Shown here one piece after another: positions 1 through 7,445 of a stretch of 13,915 nt of DNA (its first letter is position 1; every line of letters begins with the position of its first letter). The position numbers were made by a program, and so were the translations under genes. The stretch covers positions 1-13,915 of the forward strand of contig JBOHRF010000118.1 in assembly GCA_050732575.1 (NCBI GenBank), written 5' to 3'. The stretch is from JBBDWZ01 sp050732575 (lineage in GTDB: Bacteria; Gemmatimonadota; Gemmatimonadetes; Longimicrobiales; RSA9). The notes beneath the pieces are model-generated. The model had not been told where the DNA came from. It did no database searches and worked only from the letters and a program-made list of their open reading frames with translations.

Positions 1-2507
1 AAACGGGACAGGGCGAGGGCACCGGCCAGACCGGCCGCTGCGCCCAGCGCTGCCAATGTGAAGCCGTGTGTCATGATGGTGCGGCGCAAGTCGGCGGCGC
101 GGGCGCCCAGCGCGAGTCGCACGCCGAACTCGTGGCTGCGCTGGCTCACGGCGTAAGCGAGTACGCCGAAAATACCGATGCCGGCCAACACGAGCGCGAG
201 TACCGCGAGTGTGGCCACCAGTACGACCAGAAAGCGCGGCATGTCGATCGACGCTGCATAAAGCGCACGGGCCGGCGCGATGTCGTGGATCGGTTGATTC
301 GGATCGATTTCGTGCACCGCGCTGCGGATGGAGGAAAGAAGCGCTCGCGGATCGCCTACCGTTCGAATGGCCATGGAGAGGTAGCCTTGCGCCACGCTAT
401 AATCGAACGGATACATGACCTCGAAATCAGCGCGGCGATCATCGGGTCCCATCAGTTTCAGATCGCCCATCACGCCAACTACGGTGAGCCACGGATCATT
501 GGGTCGGCGGTTCAGCCGAAAGCGCTTGCCCAGCGGCGATTGGCCGGGCCAGAGACGCGCGGCCAGATCTTCATCGATGATGACGTTGCCGCTCTTTCGG
601 TCATCCGAAGTCGTAAACGCGCGTCCGGCCAGAAGACGCGCTCCCGTCACCTGGAAATAGTCCGGGAGCGTGTAGGTGTAGGGCAGGATCTCGCCTTCTG
701 AGGACGGCATGGGCGCCTGGCCTTCTGGCTCCAGGGCATACTCGGAGATGAAGCCGCCGCCAGTGGGCGGCAACCCGTAGGTGATGGTGGCCGCTTCAAC
801 ACCCGGCAGCGCTTCGATGCGCTCTTCCAGCCGGCGCAGGTAGAGTCCACGCTCTTCCGGATCGGGATGCGCCGTAGCCGTGACACTGGTGATCAGCACG
901 GCCAGGTTGTCCATGCGGAAACCGGGATCGACACGCGTCAAGCGCACAAAACTGTTGAGCAGCAATCCTGCGCCCACCAGCAGCAGCACGGACAGAGCAA
1001 CTTCGCTCGCTACCAGCATACCGCGCACCCGAGTCTTGCCGCGATTGCGAGCGGCGTAGCGGGTCAGGTCATCGCCCGCTGCGCGCGCCCGGCGCGTGGC
1101 TGCGATGGCAGGGCCCAGCCCGAGCAACAACCCGCAGGCGACGGCCAGGGCAAAGGCGAAGACCAGCGCGCGCCGCTCGATTTCAATGGCGTAAGGTGAA
1201 AGGAAAATGATCGAGTCGGGCATCATGCCGGAGACGGCACGCAGCGCAAGCAGCGCGATGACCAGTGCCAGCACGCCGCCCAGCAGTGAGAGCGCCAGCG
1301 ATTCCGTGGCCAGCTGGCGCAGCAACCTCATGCGCGATGCGCCCAGGGCCAGCCGCACCGCGAGCTCGCGCGTGCGCGTAGTGGCTCGTACGAGCAGCAG
1401 ATTGATCACGTTGACACAGGCGACCAGCAGAATGAAACCAACGGCGCCGGCCAGCAGGATGATCGATTCACGTACCGCGCGTGCCCTGTCGTCACCAAAA
1501 CGAACCAGCCGCACGAACTGACCGTTGGCCGGATCCGTTTCCGTGAACAACGCGCGACTCAAGGCACCACCGTGTGCATCGGCAGCGGTCAGATCACCGC
1601 GCACGCGGCCCAGCACGCCGACCGGGCGAGTCACCGGATCGCCCAGCATGACTCCGCTCGCCGGCAGTGGCACCCAGGCAACGGTGGTGGAATACACCGG
1701 AAACTTGAATCCCCTGGGCATCACGCCGACGATCGTGTGCAGAATGCCGTCCAGCACGATCGACTTCTGCAAAACACCCGGATTCGCACCCAAGGCGCTG
1801 CTCCAGAATGCGTGGTCCAGCACCGCCACCGGTGTCGCACCAGCAGCGCCATCGTCCGGTTGCAATCCGCGGCCTAGAAGTGGCTGCACGCCCAGAGTCT
1901 CTTCGAATTCCGGCGTCACCACCTGCACGGTGACCGTGAGTGGCTCGGCGCCCCCCGTGTACAACATCGAGCGACGCCCGTGCATGAAGCTGACATCCAG
2001 AAAACGTTGCCGCTCACGAAACGCAGTCGCCTGCGGCCAGGACATGTACGGTATGCCGTATTCTTGCCCGCCACTGAAGACCTTCAACTCGACCAGCTCG
2101 TGCGGCTCGTGATACGGCAGCGGCCGCAGCATCAGCGCATCGATCACCGTGAACATCGCGACATTGGCGCCCAACCCGAGTCCCAGCGTCAGAATCACCC
2201 CCAGTGAAAACACGGGATTCAAACGCACCGCGCGTAGACCATAACGGATGTCCTGTACGACCGTCTCGACGAAATTTGCCAGCCGGGCGCGTCGCTCGAG
2301 TGAGCCATCGATTTGGCGGAGTTGGCGCTGCACGCGACTCAGGTCGCCAAATGTACGACGTGCTTCCGTTTCGGCTTCCTCCCGGGTCATGCCACCTGCA
2401 ACCAGCTCGTCGATCCGCTCTTGCAAGTGATGCGCAATCTCCCAGTCCACGGCTTCATCTACCGCCGGCCGCCACAGACCCAGATGAAAATTGCGCCGCT
2501 TCTTCAT
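1..2507 (-). CDS. ADOP/MacB-type ABC transporter permease, C-terminus cut by window edge
   Basis: My translation of the complement gives 835 uninterrupted codons from ATG at 2507, running off the window. Residues 17-60 (DEAVDWEIAHHLQERIDEL, then GGMTREEAETEARRTFGD) are the short cytoplasmic leader typical of 'acidobacterial duplicated orphan permeases' (ADOP). A first transmembrane helix near 97-125 is followed by a periplasmic MacB-like core domain. A three-helix FtsX-type unit starts near 346 and contains TRELAVRLALGASR. A second core domain follows, and a second FtsX unit from about 756 contains SHEFGVRLALGARAADLRR. This duplicated layout matches ADOP proteins of roughly 800-880 residues, so only a few tens of residues should be missing. 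The family is related to MacB, which couples ATP hydrolysis to export or mechanotransmission across the envelope; this protein carries no ATPase domain and none is nearby. The start follows the padR stop by 7 bases, with GAGG about 6 bases upstream, so the two genes are probably cotranscribed. The substrate is unknown. Confidence 0.93.
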   Translation of the reverse strand, partial: MKKRRNFHLGLWRPAVDEAVDWEIAHHLQERIDELVAGGMTREEAETEARRTFGDLSRVQRQLRQIDGSLERRARLANFVETVVQDIRYGLRAVRLNPVFSLGVILTLGLGLGANVAMFTVIDALMLRPLPYHEPHELVELKVFSGGQEYGIPYMSWPQATAFRERQRFLDVSFMHGRRSMLYTGGAEPLTVTVQVVTPEFEETLGVQPLLGRGLQPDDGAAGATPVAVLDHAFWSSALGANPGVLQKSIVLDGILHTIVGVMPRGFKFPVYSTTVAWVPLPASGVMLGDPVTRPVGVLGRVRGDLTAADAHGGALSRALFTETDPANGQFVRLVRFGDDRARAVRESIILLAGAVGFILLVACVNVINLLLVRATTRTRELAVRLALGASRMRLLRQLATESLALSLLGGVLALVIALLALRAVSGMMPDSIIFLSPYAIEIERRALVFAFALAVACGLLLGLGPAIAATRRARAAGDDLTRYAARNRGKTRVRGMLVASEVALSVLLLVGAGLLLNSFVRLTRVDPGFRMDNLAVLITSVTATAHPDPEERGLYLRRLEERIEALPGVEAATITYGLPPTGGGFISEYALEPEGQAPMPSSEGEILPYTYTLPDYFQVTGARLLAGRAFTTSDDRKSGNVIIDEDLAARLWPGQSPLGKRFRLNRRPNDPWLTVVGVMGDLKLMGPDDRRADFEVMYPFDYSVAQGYLSMAIRTVGDPRALLSSIRSAVHEIDPNQPIHDIAPARALYAASIDMPRFLVVLVATLAVLALVLAGIGIFGVLAYAVSQRSHEFGVRLALGARAADLRRTIMTHGFTLAALGAAAGLAGALALSR

Positions 2508-2514
2508 GTCAGCC

Positions 2515-2859
2515 TCATACCGATGTCGCCGCAATCGAGATTTTTTGCCAGACATCCACGTAACGCAGCCAGCGCCGCTCGCCACGCACCAGCTCCGCGC
2601 GGCCCGCCACCGTCAGGCTGTAATACCTCGCGCGCCGGCGCTTCTCCGAGATCTGCCACTCGCCGCACAGCCAGCGCTTGCGCTCCATGCGATGCAACGC
2701 CGGATACAACGCGCCCTCTTCCAGCAGCAGCTCGCCGTCCGTCGTGTCCCGGATCCAGCGCAGCACCTCGAAGCCGTGCATGGCCTCACCCCGACTCAGC
2801 GTCTTGAGCACGATCAACTCGAGTGTGCCGGGCAGCACATCCATGCGTGGGTTCGGCAT
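2515..2859 (-). CDS. PadR family transcriptional repressor
   Basis: A 114-residue winged-helix protein. The N-terminus MDVLPGTLELIVLKTLSRGE (residues 6-25), HGFEVLRWI, then LLLEEGALYPALHRMERKRW and the wing ending RRARYYSLTVAGRAEL are hallmark PadR features. The length equals the usual single-domain PadR with a short C-terminal dimerisation helix (ERRWLRYVDVWQKI). The start at 2859 is preferred over the internal Met6 because AAGGAAGGG lies just upstream of it, while Met6 has no such signal. PadR proteins directly upstream of ADOP permeases are a recurring pair, and the repressor is presumed to control the permease and itself. An inverted repeat at the predicted transcription start supports autoregulation. 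The ligand cannot be inferred. Confidence 0.95.
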   Translation of the reverse strand: MPNPRMDVLPGTLELIVLKTLSRGEAMHGFEVLRWIRDTTDGELLLEEGALYPALHRMERKRWLCGEWQISEKRRRARYYSLTVAGRAELVRGERRWLRYVDVWQKISIAATSV

Positions 2860-2870
2860 CCCTTCCTTGG

Positions 2871-2885
2871 CCTAATTCGTTTAGG
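2871..2885. promoter_or_regulatory. Inverted repeat, candidate PadR operator
   Basis: CCTAA-TTCGT-TTAGG is a perfect 5-bp inverted repeat with a 5-bp centre. It lies between the predicted -10 box and the padR start codon, over the expected transcription start, where a bound dimer would block the promoter. The sequence and placement are seen; binding by the adjacent PadR is inferred. Short palindromes also arise by chance. Confidence 0.4.
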
Positions 2886-2888
2886 TTA

Positions 2889-2916
2889 AGATTAATGCGC
2901 CGATCGCACTCGTCAA
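2889..2916 (-). promoter_or_regulatory. Sigma-70-type promoter of padR-permease unit
   Basis: On the minus strand TTGACG (2916-2911) and TAATCT (2894-2889) are separated by 16 bp, a near-consensus -35/-10 pair. Transcription would begin near 2882, giving a leader of about 22 nt that contains the AAGGAAGGG ribosome binding site. No competing gene is present upstream. Confidence 0.55.
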
Positions 2917-3188
2917 TGGTGGCACGGATGGTGACCCAAGGACGGCGGCAATCTTCGAAGGGGCTTCGTCTCGAGGTGGCGTCAGAATTGGCGCTACGGC
3001 TGGCGTCAGCTACGCCGAACCGAAGTATACGCGCCGGCCAAGCGCGCCAACGATGCCGAGCCAAAAACTCGACATCGGCACGGCCCTGGACGACAGTATG
3101 TCGAGTTTTACCACGCTGCTGGCAGGAAATCGGTCCACCGTGGACACAACTCGACCGCATGGTTGTCATGCCCGGCATGAATTGCAGG
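2917..3188. other. Non-coding or degenerate stretch, left part
   Basis: No reading frame here has recognisable protein character. It contains a direct repeat TGGCGTCAG (2977-2985 and 3001-3009), the large inverted repeat at 3064-3109, and two small perfect palindromes: GTCCAC-C-GTGGAC at 3133-3145 and TCATGCC-C-GGCATGA at 3166-3180. The second palindrome lies just past the stop of the XRE pseudogene. It may be the remains of lost genes or purely intergenic. Confidence 0.4.
3064..3109. repeat. Perfect 12-bp inverted repeat with 22-bp spacer
   Basis: AAAACTCGACAT (3064-3075) and ATGTCGAGTTTT (3098-3109) are exact reverse complements. One strand ends in TTTT after the stem, and so does the other, which resembles a weak bidirectional terminator. 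The 22-nt loop is long for that role. It could also be a regulator binding site or the ends of a tiny mobile element. No duplicated flanking target site is visible. Confidence 0.6.
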
Positions 3189-3348
3189 TCACTCTGGAAA
3201 GAAGATCTCCTCGATGCGCATCTGGAAGAGCCGGGCGATCGTGAACGCGAGCTCCAGCGACGGCGAGTATTTCCCGGTCTCGATCGCGTTCACCGTCTGC
3301 CGAGAGACGGACAGGCTCCGCCAGATCGGCCTGCCGGATCAGGATTCT
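3189..3348 (-). pseudogene. Frameshifted remnant of a small XRE/HTH_3 repressor
   Basis: Reading the complement, 3348-3316 gives RILIRQADLAE. After one extra base (3315) the frame from 3314 gives LSVSRQTVNAIETGKYSPSL, then ELAFTIARLFQMRIEEIFFP and a final E before TGA at 3191-3189. Joined, these match the helix-turn-helix and C-terminal half of the about 67-residue XRE repressors with the pattern LSQADLAE.LGVSRQTVNAIE...Y.PSL.LA..IA..F...IEEIF. An intact gene would need two more bases between GAG and CTG, so the frame is broken inside the recognition region. Upstream, where some 10-15 residues of helix 1 are expected, the frame that continues the C-terminal half meets a TGA and no clear start is found. 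The gene is therefore probably dead. A sequencing error could explain the 2-base loss but not the poor N-terminus. Confidence 0.75.
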
Positions 3349-3447
3349 TCTGGTGGACGATTTTGTGGAGGTCAGCGTGCCTGGTCCCGCGACAGTCAAG
3401 GACGAGGGGTCGGAAGGGGTGTGCCGATCCTGTGCTGTCCGAATCGG

Positions 3448-3469
3448 CCGAGATGCTCTCGGGCTTTTT
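3448..3469 (+). terminator. Orphan Rho-independent terminator
   Basis: CCGAGA (3448-3453), loop TGC and TCTCGG (3457-3462) form a 6-bp stem, followed by GC and TTTTT (3465-3469). The layout fits an intrinsic terminator on the plus strand. No plus-strand gene lies upstream of it, which fits a decayed region, or it may block antisense transcription into the TonB receptor gene. Confidence 0.5.
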
Positions 3470-3507
3470 GTTGCGTGGCATGCTCGGCACTGCGAAGACC
3501 CGGCTTG

Positions 3508-3529
3508 TCCGTTTAATCCGTTAATCCGT
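3508..3529. repeat. Short tandem repeats TCCGT(T)TAA
   Basis: TCCGTTTAA (3508-3516), TCCGTTAA (3517-3524) and TCCGT (3525-3529) follow one another head to tail. On the minus strand they lie upstream of the XRE remnant, where operator repeats for such a repressor would be expected. Function is a guess. Confidence 0.4.
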
Positions 3530-3594
3530 CCTTCTGGATGCGAATCCCAGTCCCTCGCTCGCATAAATCGGCGGAACCAGCTTGTTGAAATTCA

Positions 3595-3629
3595 GAGTGG
3601 CCGCGTCGGAAACTCCGATGCGGCCACTC
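3595..3629 (-). terminator. Strong hairpin behind the TonB receptor gene
   Basis: GAGTGGCCGCGTCGG (3595-3609) pairs with CCGATGCGGCCACTC (3615-3629) over 15 positions with one G-T wobble and a 5-nt loop AAACT. It lies 46 bases past the receptor stop codon and is followed on the minus strand by TGAATTTC, a poor U-tract. It probably ends or stabilises the receptor transcript. Confidence 0.6.
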
Positions 3630-3675
3630 CGTTTCACAGCCCGGCGATCGCTTTCACGGACGATCGCAGGGTTCC

Positions 3676-6129
3676 TCATCTCGAGAACGGCGTTGACCCT
3701 TGCTGCTGCTCTTCCTGCCTTTGCCGGATGCGGGGCGCCTGCCCAACACTGTATTGCAAGCTGAGGAACAGCGCTCGCGTGTTGAATGACCGGTGCGTCA
3801 GTTGGACGATGTTGTCATCACCGACTTGCACCTTGAAGCGATTGGTCTTGAACGGGTCGTTCAGTCGCAAGGTCGCGAATGCGCGCTCGTTCAGCTTCTG
3901 GCGCACGGAGAAATTGGCTCCCGACTGGCTGTGGAAACGGCCGCGCTCGATGTTCATGGGCGCGCGATAGAAGTAGCTACCCTGCAACGTGGTGGCCGTG
4001 GTCGGGTTGTACGTTCCATTGAGGCGAGCCATCCAGCTCACCGCGTCCGAAGACAGCGTCGACTCGCTGCCGCCATCGGTTACCATCTTGAACAAATTGA
4101 ATCCGCCCAGCCAGCTGAATTTGCCGGCGCGCAGCTGGCCGTTCAGATCGGCACCCCAGGACGAGCTATTGTCCAGGTTGCGGAAGCTGATCGAGGTCAC
4201 CTCGCGATTTGCGATCGTGTCCGCCGTGTTGATGTCGACGCGGATAACGTCTGAAGTGCGGCGATAGAAGGGCGCCAGCTGGAGTGAGCCCAGTTTGCCG
4301 GACCGTTGCAGGCTGAGCTCGATGGCATCCGTGTACTCGGGACCCAAACTCGGGTTGCCCAGGAACACGTTGTTCACATCGAAGAACGCGGGGAACGGAT
4401 TCAGCTCCTGCGTCGAGGGCCGTCGAATGCGCCGTGAATAGCTGAGCCTGGCCTGACTCCTGTCGTTGAGCGCATAGCTGACCAGACCGCTCGGGAACAG
4501 GCTGCCGTAGCTGTGCGGATAACTCTCGCCAGCGAGCGAGAAGTCTCCGCTGGCGTATTCTGCACGCAGGCCGGCCTGCAGATCCAACTTGCCCCGCTTC
4601 TGGCTCAGCACGGCATATCCGGCATTAACGTGCTCATCGAACTCGAGTGCATTGCTCAAGTCACTGCGCACCCAGTTGCCATTGCCCAAGGCATCTTTCT
4701 GCACCATGAAGTCGCGGTCCAGCCAGCGGGCCGTGCCCTTGTATCCGGTCTCGAGCTTGGTGGCTTTGCCCAAAGCACGGGTGTAGTCGGTCTGCGCGGT
4801 CGCTTGCCAGGTGACCGCGTCCAGCGCATCCGCTTGCAGGTCGAGCGCATTTGCAGTGGGATCGACAAGTCGGGCAAGCGCACTGTGCTCGTTATCGGCC
4901 TGTTTGCTGAAACGGAGCTCGCTCACCAGCTCGTTCTTCTGCGCTGTGATTGTGCGCCGCAGGCCCATGGTCGCATCGAACAGCCAGTTCTCATTCTCCT
5001 GATCGCGCGAGCGATCGTACTCCGCCATCACTATGCGGCTGCCATTCAGCTCATCGTAGGCAGTCAACGTTTCATCGGAAAAGACCCGGCGGTTGGCCAG
5101 TAGCGCAGTGTACAACACGTTGCGTTGGCTCAACCGGTAGTCCAGCGTGGCGTTCAGGTTGTGCCCACGGTTCGCGGTCTGGCCGTTTACGTCCTGCTCC
5201 GTGTACGCGAGCGGCGCGCGCAGAGCACCGAGCCTGGTGCGGTCGTTGGCTCCGGCAACCTGCTGCTCCGTGCTATTGAAGCCGTAGGCGAGCAATACGC
5301 TGACCGGCCCGCTCTGGTAGCCAGCGTTACCGCCTGCGCTGTACTGCGCGTTGCTCGAACCGGACAGGGTCAGACTGCCGCTTCTCCCAAGGTCCACGCT
5401 CTGCTTCATCACGATGTTCAGAATTCCGGCCATGCCTTCCGGATCGTACTTGGCCGATGGGTTCGCAATCACCTCGATGCGATCGATCGTGTTGGCCGGC
5501 AGCTGCTTCAGGTAACTCGCCAGCTGCGCGCCGCGGATGGGTGTCGGGCGACCGTTGATCTGCAGGACTACGTTCTCGTTACCGCGCAGACTCACTTTGC
5601 CATCCGGATCGACATGCACGGATGGCGTTGCACCCAGCACATCGCTGGCGCTGGTTGCGGCCGGTGCAATGTCACGCGCGCGGTAAACATTGCGATCCGG
5701 TGCCATGACCATGGCCTGCTGCGCGTTGACCTCTACGCTTTGCAATGCGATGGGGCTGCGCGCCAGTGCGATGTTGCCGGTCATGGCACGCGGTGCTGCC
5801 GGTGCAATGATGACTTCCGCAATCGTGTGCGCATCGTACCCGATCATCGCGATCTTCAACGTGTAGGAACCCGGCAGCAGTCCTTCGATGCGGAAGCTGC
5901 CGTCCTGCCGGGTCAATGTGCCGGCAATCAACGTGGCATTGTCTTTCGTCCAGACGGCAACCGAAGCCGAGGCAATGGCCGTCGTGCCCTCAGCGTCCAA
6001 CACGGTACCGCGAATTTCTCCACTTGCTGCGGCTGGCGCACCGCCGGCTCGCCCGGGCGCCTGCGCATCGAGCGCGGTTGTTGCTGCGGTCAGCATGCAA
6101 GCAAACGCTGCAACTACAATCGTTTTCAT
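3676..6129 (-). CDS. TonB-dependent outer-membrane receptor with CarboxypepD_reg-like N-domain
   Basis: An 817-residue outer-membrane protein from the ATG at 6129. This start has AGAGGA five bases upstream and begins a classic signal peptide (MKTIVVAAFACMLTAATTAL, then DAQA); two upstream in-frame ATGs (6147, 6168) lack both. Residues 37-125 (GEIRGTVLDAEG...GSFRIEGLLPGSYTLKI.MIGY) form a carboxypeptidase-regulatory-like beta domain. Residues 150-243 are the plug, with VSLRGNENVVLQINGRPTPI and ANPSAKYDPEGMAGILNIVM. The rest is a beta-barrel of the OMP_b-brl_3 kind, including ARLSYSRRIRRPSTQELNPF and NPSLGPEYTDAIELSLQR. A hydrophilic tail (QAPRIRQRQEEQQQ) follows the last strand, as is common in this group. 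Members take up ligands with TonB energy; the substrate is not predictable, and no siderophore or glycan genes are adjacent. I see no clear TonB box or Fur site. Confidence 0.93.
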   Translation of the reverse strand: MKTIVVAAFACMLTAATTALDAQAPGRAGGAPAAASGEIRGTVLDAEGTTAIASASVAVWTKDNATLIAGTLTRQDGSFRIEGLLPGSYTLKIAMIGYDAHTIAEVIIAPAAPRAMTGNIALARSPIALQSVEVNAQQAMVMAPDRNVYRARDIAPAATSASDVLGATPSVHVDPDGKVSLRGNENVVLQINGRPTPIRGAQLASYLKQLPANTIDRIEVIANPSAKYDPEGMAGILNIVMKQSVDLGRSGSLTLSGSSNAQYSAGGNAGYQSGPVSVLLAYGFNSTEQQVAGANDRTRLGALRAPLAYTEQDVNGQTANRGHNLNATLDYRLSQRNVLYTALLANRRVFSDETLTAYDELNGSRIVMAEYDRSRDQENENWLFDATMGLRRTITAQKNELVSELRFSKQADNEHSALARLVDPTANALDLQADALDAVTWQATAQTDYTRALGKATKLETGYKGTARWLDRDFMVQKDALGNGNWVRSDLSNALEFDEHVNAGYAVLSQKRGKLDLQAGLRAEYASGDFSLAGESYPHSYGSLFPSGLVSYALNDRSQARLSYSRRIRRPSTQELNPFPAFFDVNNVFLGNPSLGPEYTDAIELSLQRSGKLGSLQLAPFYRRTSDVIRVDINTADTIANREVTSISFRNLDNSSSWGADLNGQLRAGKFSWLGGFNLFKMVTDGGSESTLSSDAVSWMARLNGTYNPTTATTLQGSYFYRAPMNIERGRFHSQSGANFSVRQKLNERAFATLRLNDPFKTNRFKVQVGDDNIVQLTHRSFNTRALFLSLQYSVGQAPRIRQRQEEQQQGSTPFSR

Positions 6130-6198
6130 GTTCCTCTTGGTGTTCATGCACGCGCGCGATAAGGACATCGGACGCGGTCAGAAGTGCGGCTACACTAC

Positions 6199-6229
6199 GG
6201 TGGGCGTACCAGCCAGGGTTTCGCCCACC
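6199..6229. repeat. Inverted repeat in the receptor gene's upstream region
   Basis: GGTGGGCG (6199-6206) and CGCCCACC (6222-6229) are exact reverse complements with a 15-bp spacer, 70-100 bases ahead of the receptor start. It could be an operator or a leader hairpin. No convincing promoter could be set relative to it in the 223-bp gap between the reductase and receptor genes. Confidence 0.4.
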
Positions 6230-6352
6230 TCATTTCGGTAGCGGACACGAACCTAAAAAAGTTCAGTGTTGATGCGGATGATTGGTCAGGGAACGGTCCG
6301 GTCGGGGTTGCCGGTGGCAGCGGCCGGGGGTGAATGGCGGGCGTGATAACCG

Positions 6353-7306
6353 TCAGAGAGTGGCGAAGTGCTCGGCCATGCGCGCGCGCAATCTGGCATC
6401 GGGCAGCCGCCCCACACACGCGCCCATGTTGTCGCGCAGATGCGCAGGATTGTTGGTGGCCGGAATGGCGCAGGTCACAGCCGGATGTGCGACAATGAAT
6501 TTCAGGAAGAACTGTGCCCAGCTTGTGCAATCGAATTCACGCGTCCAATCGGGTAGTGGTTTGCCGGCCACGCGTGAGAACAGGTTGCCGGTAGTGAATG
6601 GACGGTTGGCCAACACCGCGATTCCTTTTTCCTGGGCCAGCGGTAATAGCCGTTCTTCCGGAATACGGTCACCAATGCTGTAATCGAGTTGCACGAAGTC
6701 CAGCTCATACTGCTGCATGGCCGCTTCCGTATCCGCGTACTGCGGATCGCGTGAAGTCGTGATGCCCAGGTAGCGGATCCGGCCCGCGGCTTTCCATTCC
6801 TTCAGCACCTCGAGATGGTCGGCCAAAGTGGCTGCGGACAGGCGGGCGATGCTTCCGCCCAAATTCCATACCTGGATGAGATCCAGCTTCTGACGTCCGA
6901 ACACAGCAAGTGAGTTTTCCATCTGCCGCGCGGCGGCTTCCTTGCCCGCACTGCCCACGTTCACTTTGGTGGCCAGGAAAAACGCATCGCTGATGCCCAG
7001 CTCCTTAACGGTCTCGCCCAGGAACAGCTCCGAGCGCTGATAGGAAGGCGCGGTGTCGATGACCTTGCCGCCCAGCTCTTTGAAGAGCTTGATCACCTCC
7101 CGGCCATTAGCCCATTCCGGATGGCCGGGCGCCAGGTTGAACGTTTGCGACGAACCCAGTCCGATCACAGGCAGCCGCTCACCCGAGCGGATTGGCTTGG
7201 TAATCAGGGGCGACTGCGCGCCAGCCGGCGCAACAGCGTGCCCCAGCAACAGTGTGGCGCCCGCTCCGGCGCCCATTTTCAGGACGTCGCGACGTGAAAA
7301 AAGCAT
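6353..7306 (-). CDS. Tat-exported aldo/keto reductase-family protein
   Basis: A 317-residue protein. The N-terminus SRRDVLKMGAGAGATLLLGH is a twin-arginine signal, so the folded protein should be exported to the periplasm. The rest is an AKR barrel: LPVIGLGSSQTFN, KVIDTAPSYQRSELFLGETV, ATKVNV, GRIRYLGITTS, FVQLDYSI, IAVLANRPF and AIPATNNPAHLRDN (the NADPH-side loop). Of the family's catalytic tetrad, Asp84, Tyr89 and Lys114 are present. The strand that should carry His reads DLIQVWNLGG, with Trp147 in its place; the codon is TGG. Activity may thus be altered or redox-specialised. The start has GGAG 7 bases upstream. It lies between the SARP-like gene and the TonB receptor gene in the same direction but with gaps of 139 and 223 bp, so co-transcription is uncertain. 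The substrate is unknown. Confidence 0.92.
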   Translation of the reverse strand: MLFSRRDVLKMGAGAGATLLLGHAVAPAGAQSPLITKPIRSGERLPVIGLGSSQTFNLAPGHPEWANGREVIKLFKELGGKVIDTAPSYQRSELFLGETVKELGISDAFFLATKVNVGSAGKEAAARQMENSLAVFGRQKLDLIQVWNLGGSIARLSAATLADHLEVLKEWKAAGRIRYLGITTSRDPQYADTEAAMQQYELDFVQLDYSIGDRIPEERLLPLAQEKGIAVLANRPFTTGNLFSRVAGKPLPDWTREFDCTSWAQFFLKFIVAHPAVTCAIPATNNPAHLRDNMGACVGRLPDARLRARMAEHFATL

Positions 7307-7366
7307 GACTTACTCCGGCAGGTTGCGAGGCTTGCCTGAAGGTGCGCGCATGCGGGCGCCCCGCCA

Positions 7367-7400
7367 AGGCCTGGACAGGCGCGCCCCCCGTCCCAGGCCT
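7367..7400 (-). terminator. GC-rich hairpin after the SARP-like gene
   Basis: AGGCCTGG (7367-7374) and CCAGGCCT (7393-7400) pair perfectly, and the inner AC/GT extends the stem past a one-base bulge. A smaller hairpin GCGGG-CGC-CCCGC (7352-7364) follows on the minus strand. No T-run is present, so this may slow or end transcription Rho-dependently. It lies in the 139-bp gap between the regulator and reductase genes. Confidence 0.4.
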
Positions 7401-7445
7401 GGTCCTGACGTGTTACGATTCGATGCCGCGCCGGCTGGGCAGCTG

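Larger units (their letters stand above)
3349..3594. other. Non-coding or degenerate stretch, right part
   Basis: This lies upstream of the XRE remnant and downstream of the TonB receptor gene. Short frames exist on both strands but none shows family character. It contains a plus-strand terminator-like hairpin (3448-3469) with no gene to serve and short tandem repeats (3508-3529). It probably held the promoter and N-terminus of the decayed repressor gene. Confidence 0.4.

Noticed and set aside
66..2889. Several plus-strand open frames of 60-211 codons
   Set aside because: They lie opposite one uninterrupted permease frame and the PadR gene, which carry clear family motifs; the plus frames do not.
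3064..3109. An integron attC site or insertion-sequence ends
   Set aside because: No transposase or integrase frame, no attC core GTTRRRY-type motif and no flanking target duplication could be found.
2823..3524. 233-codon plus-strand frame across the degenerate region
   Set aside because: It starts inside the PadR gene, crosses the XRE remnant antisense, and shows no domain, signal peptide or ribosome binding site.
5125..6162. 345-codon open frame on the plus strand inside the receptor gene
   Set aside because: It is antisense to a clear TonB receptor, has no family character, and is rich in Arg/His/Cys as expected of a GC-rich shadow frame.
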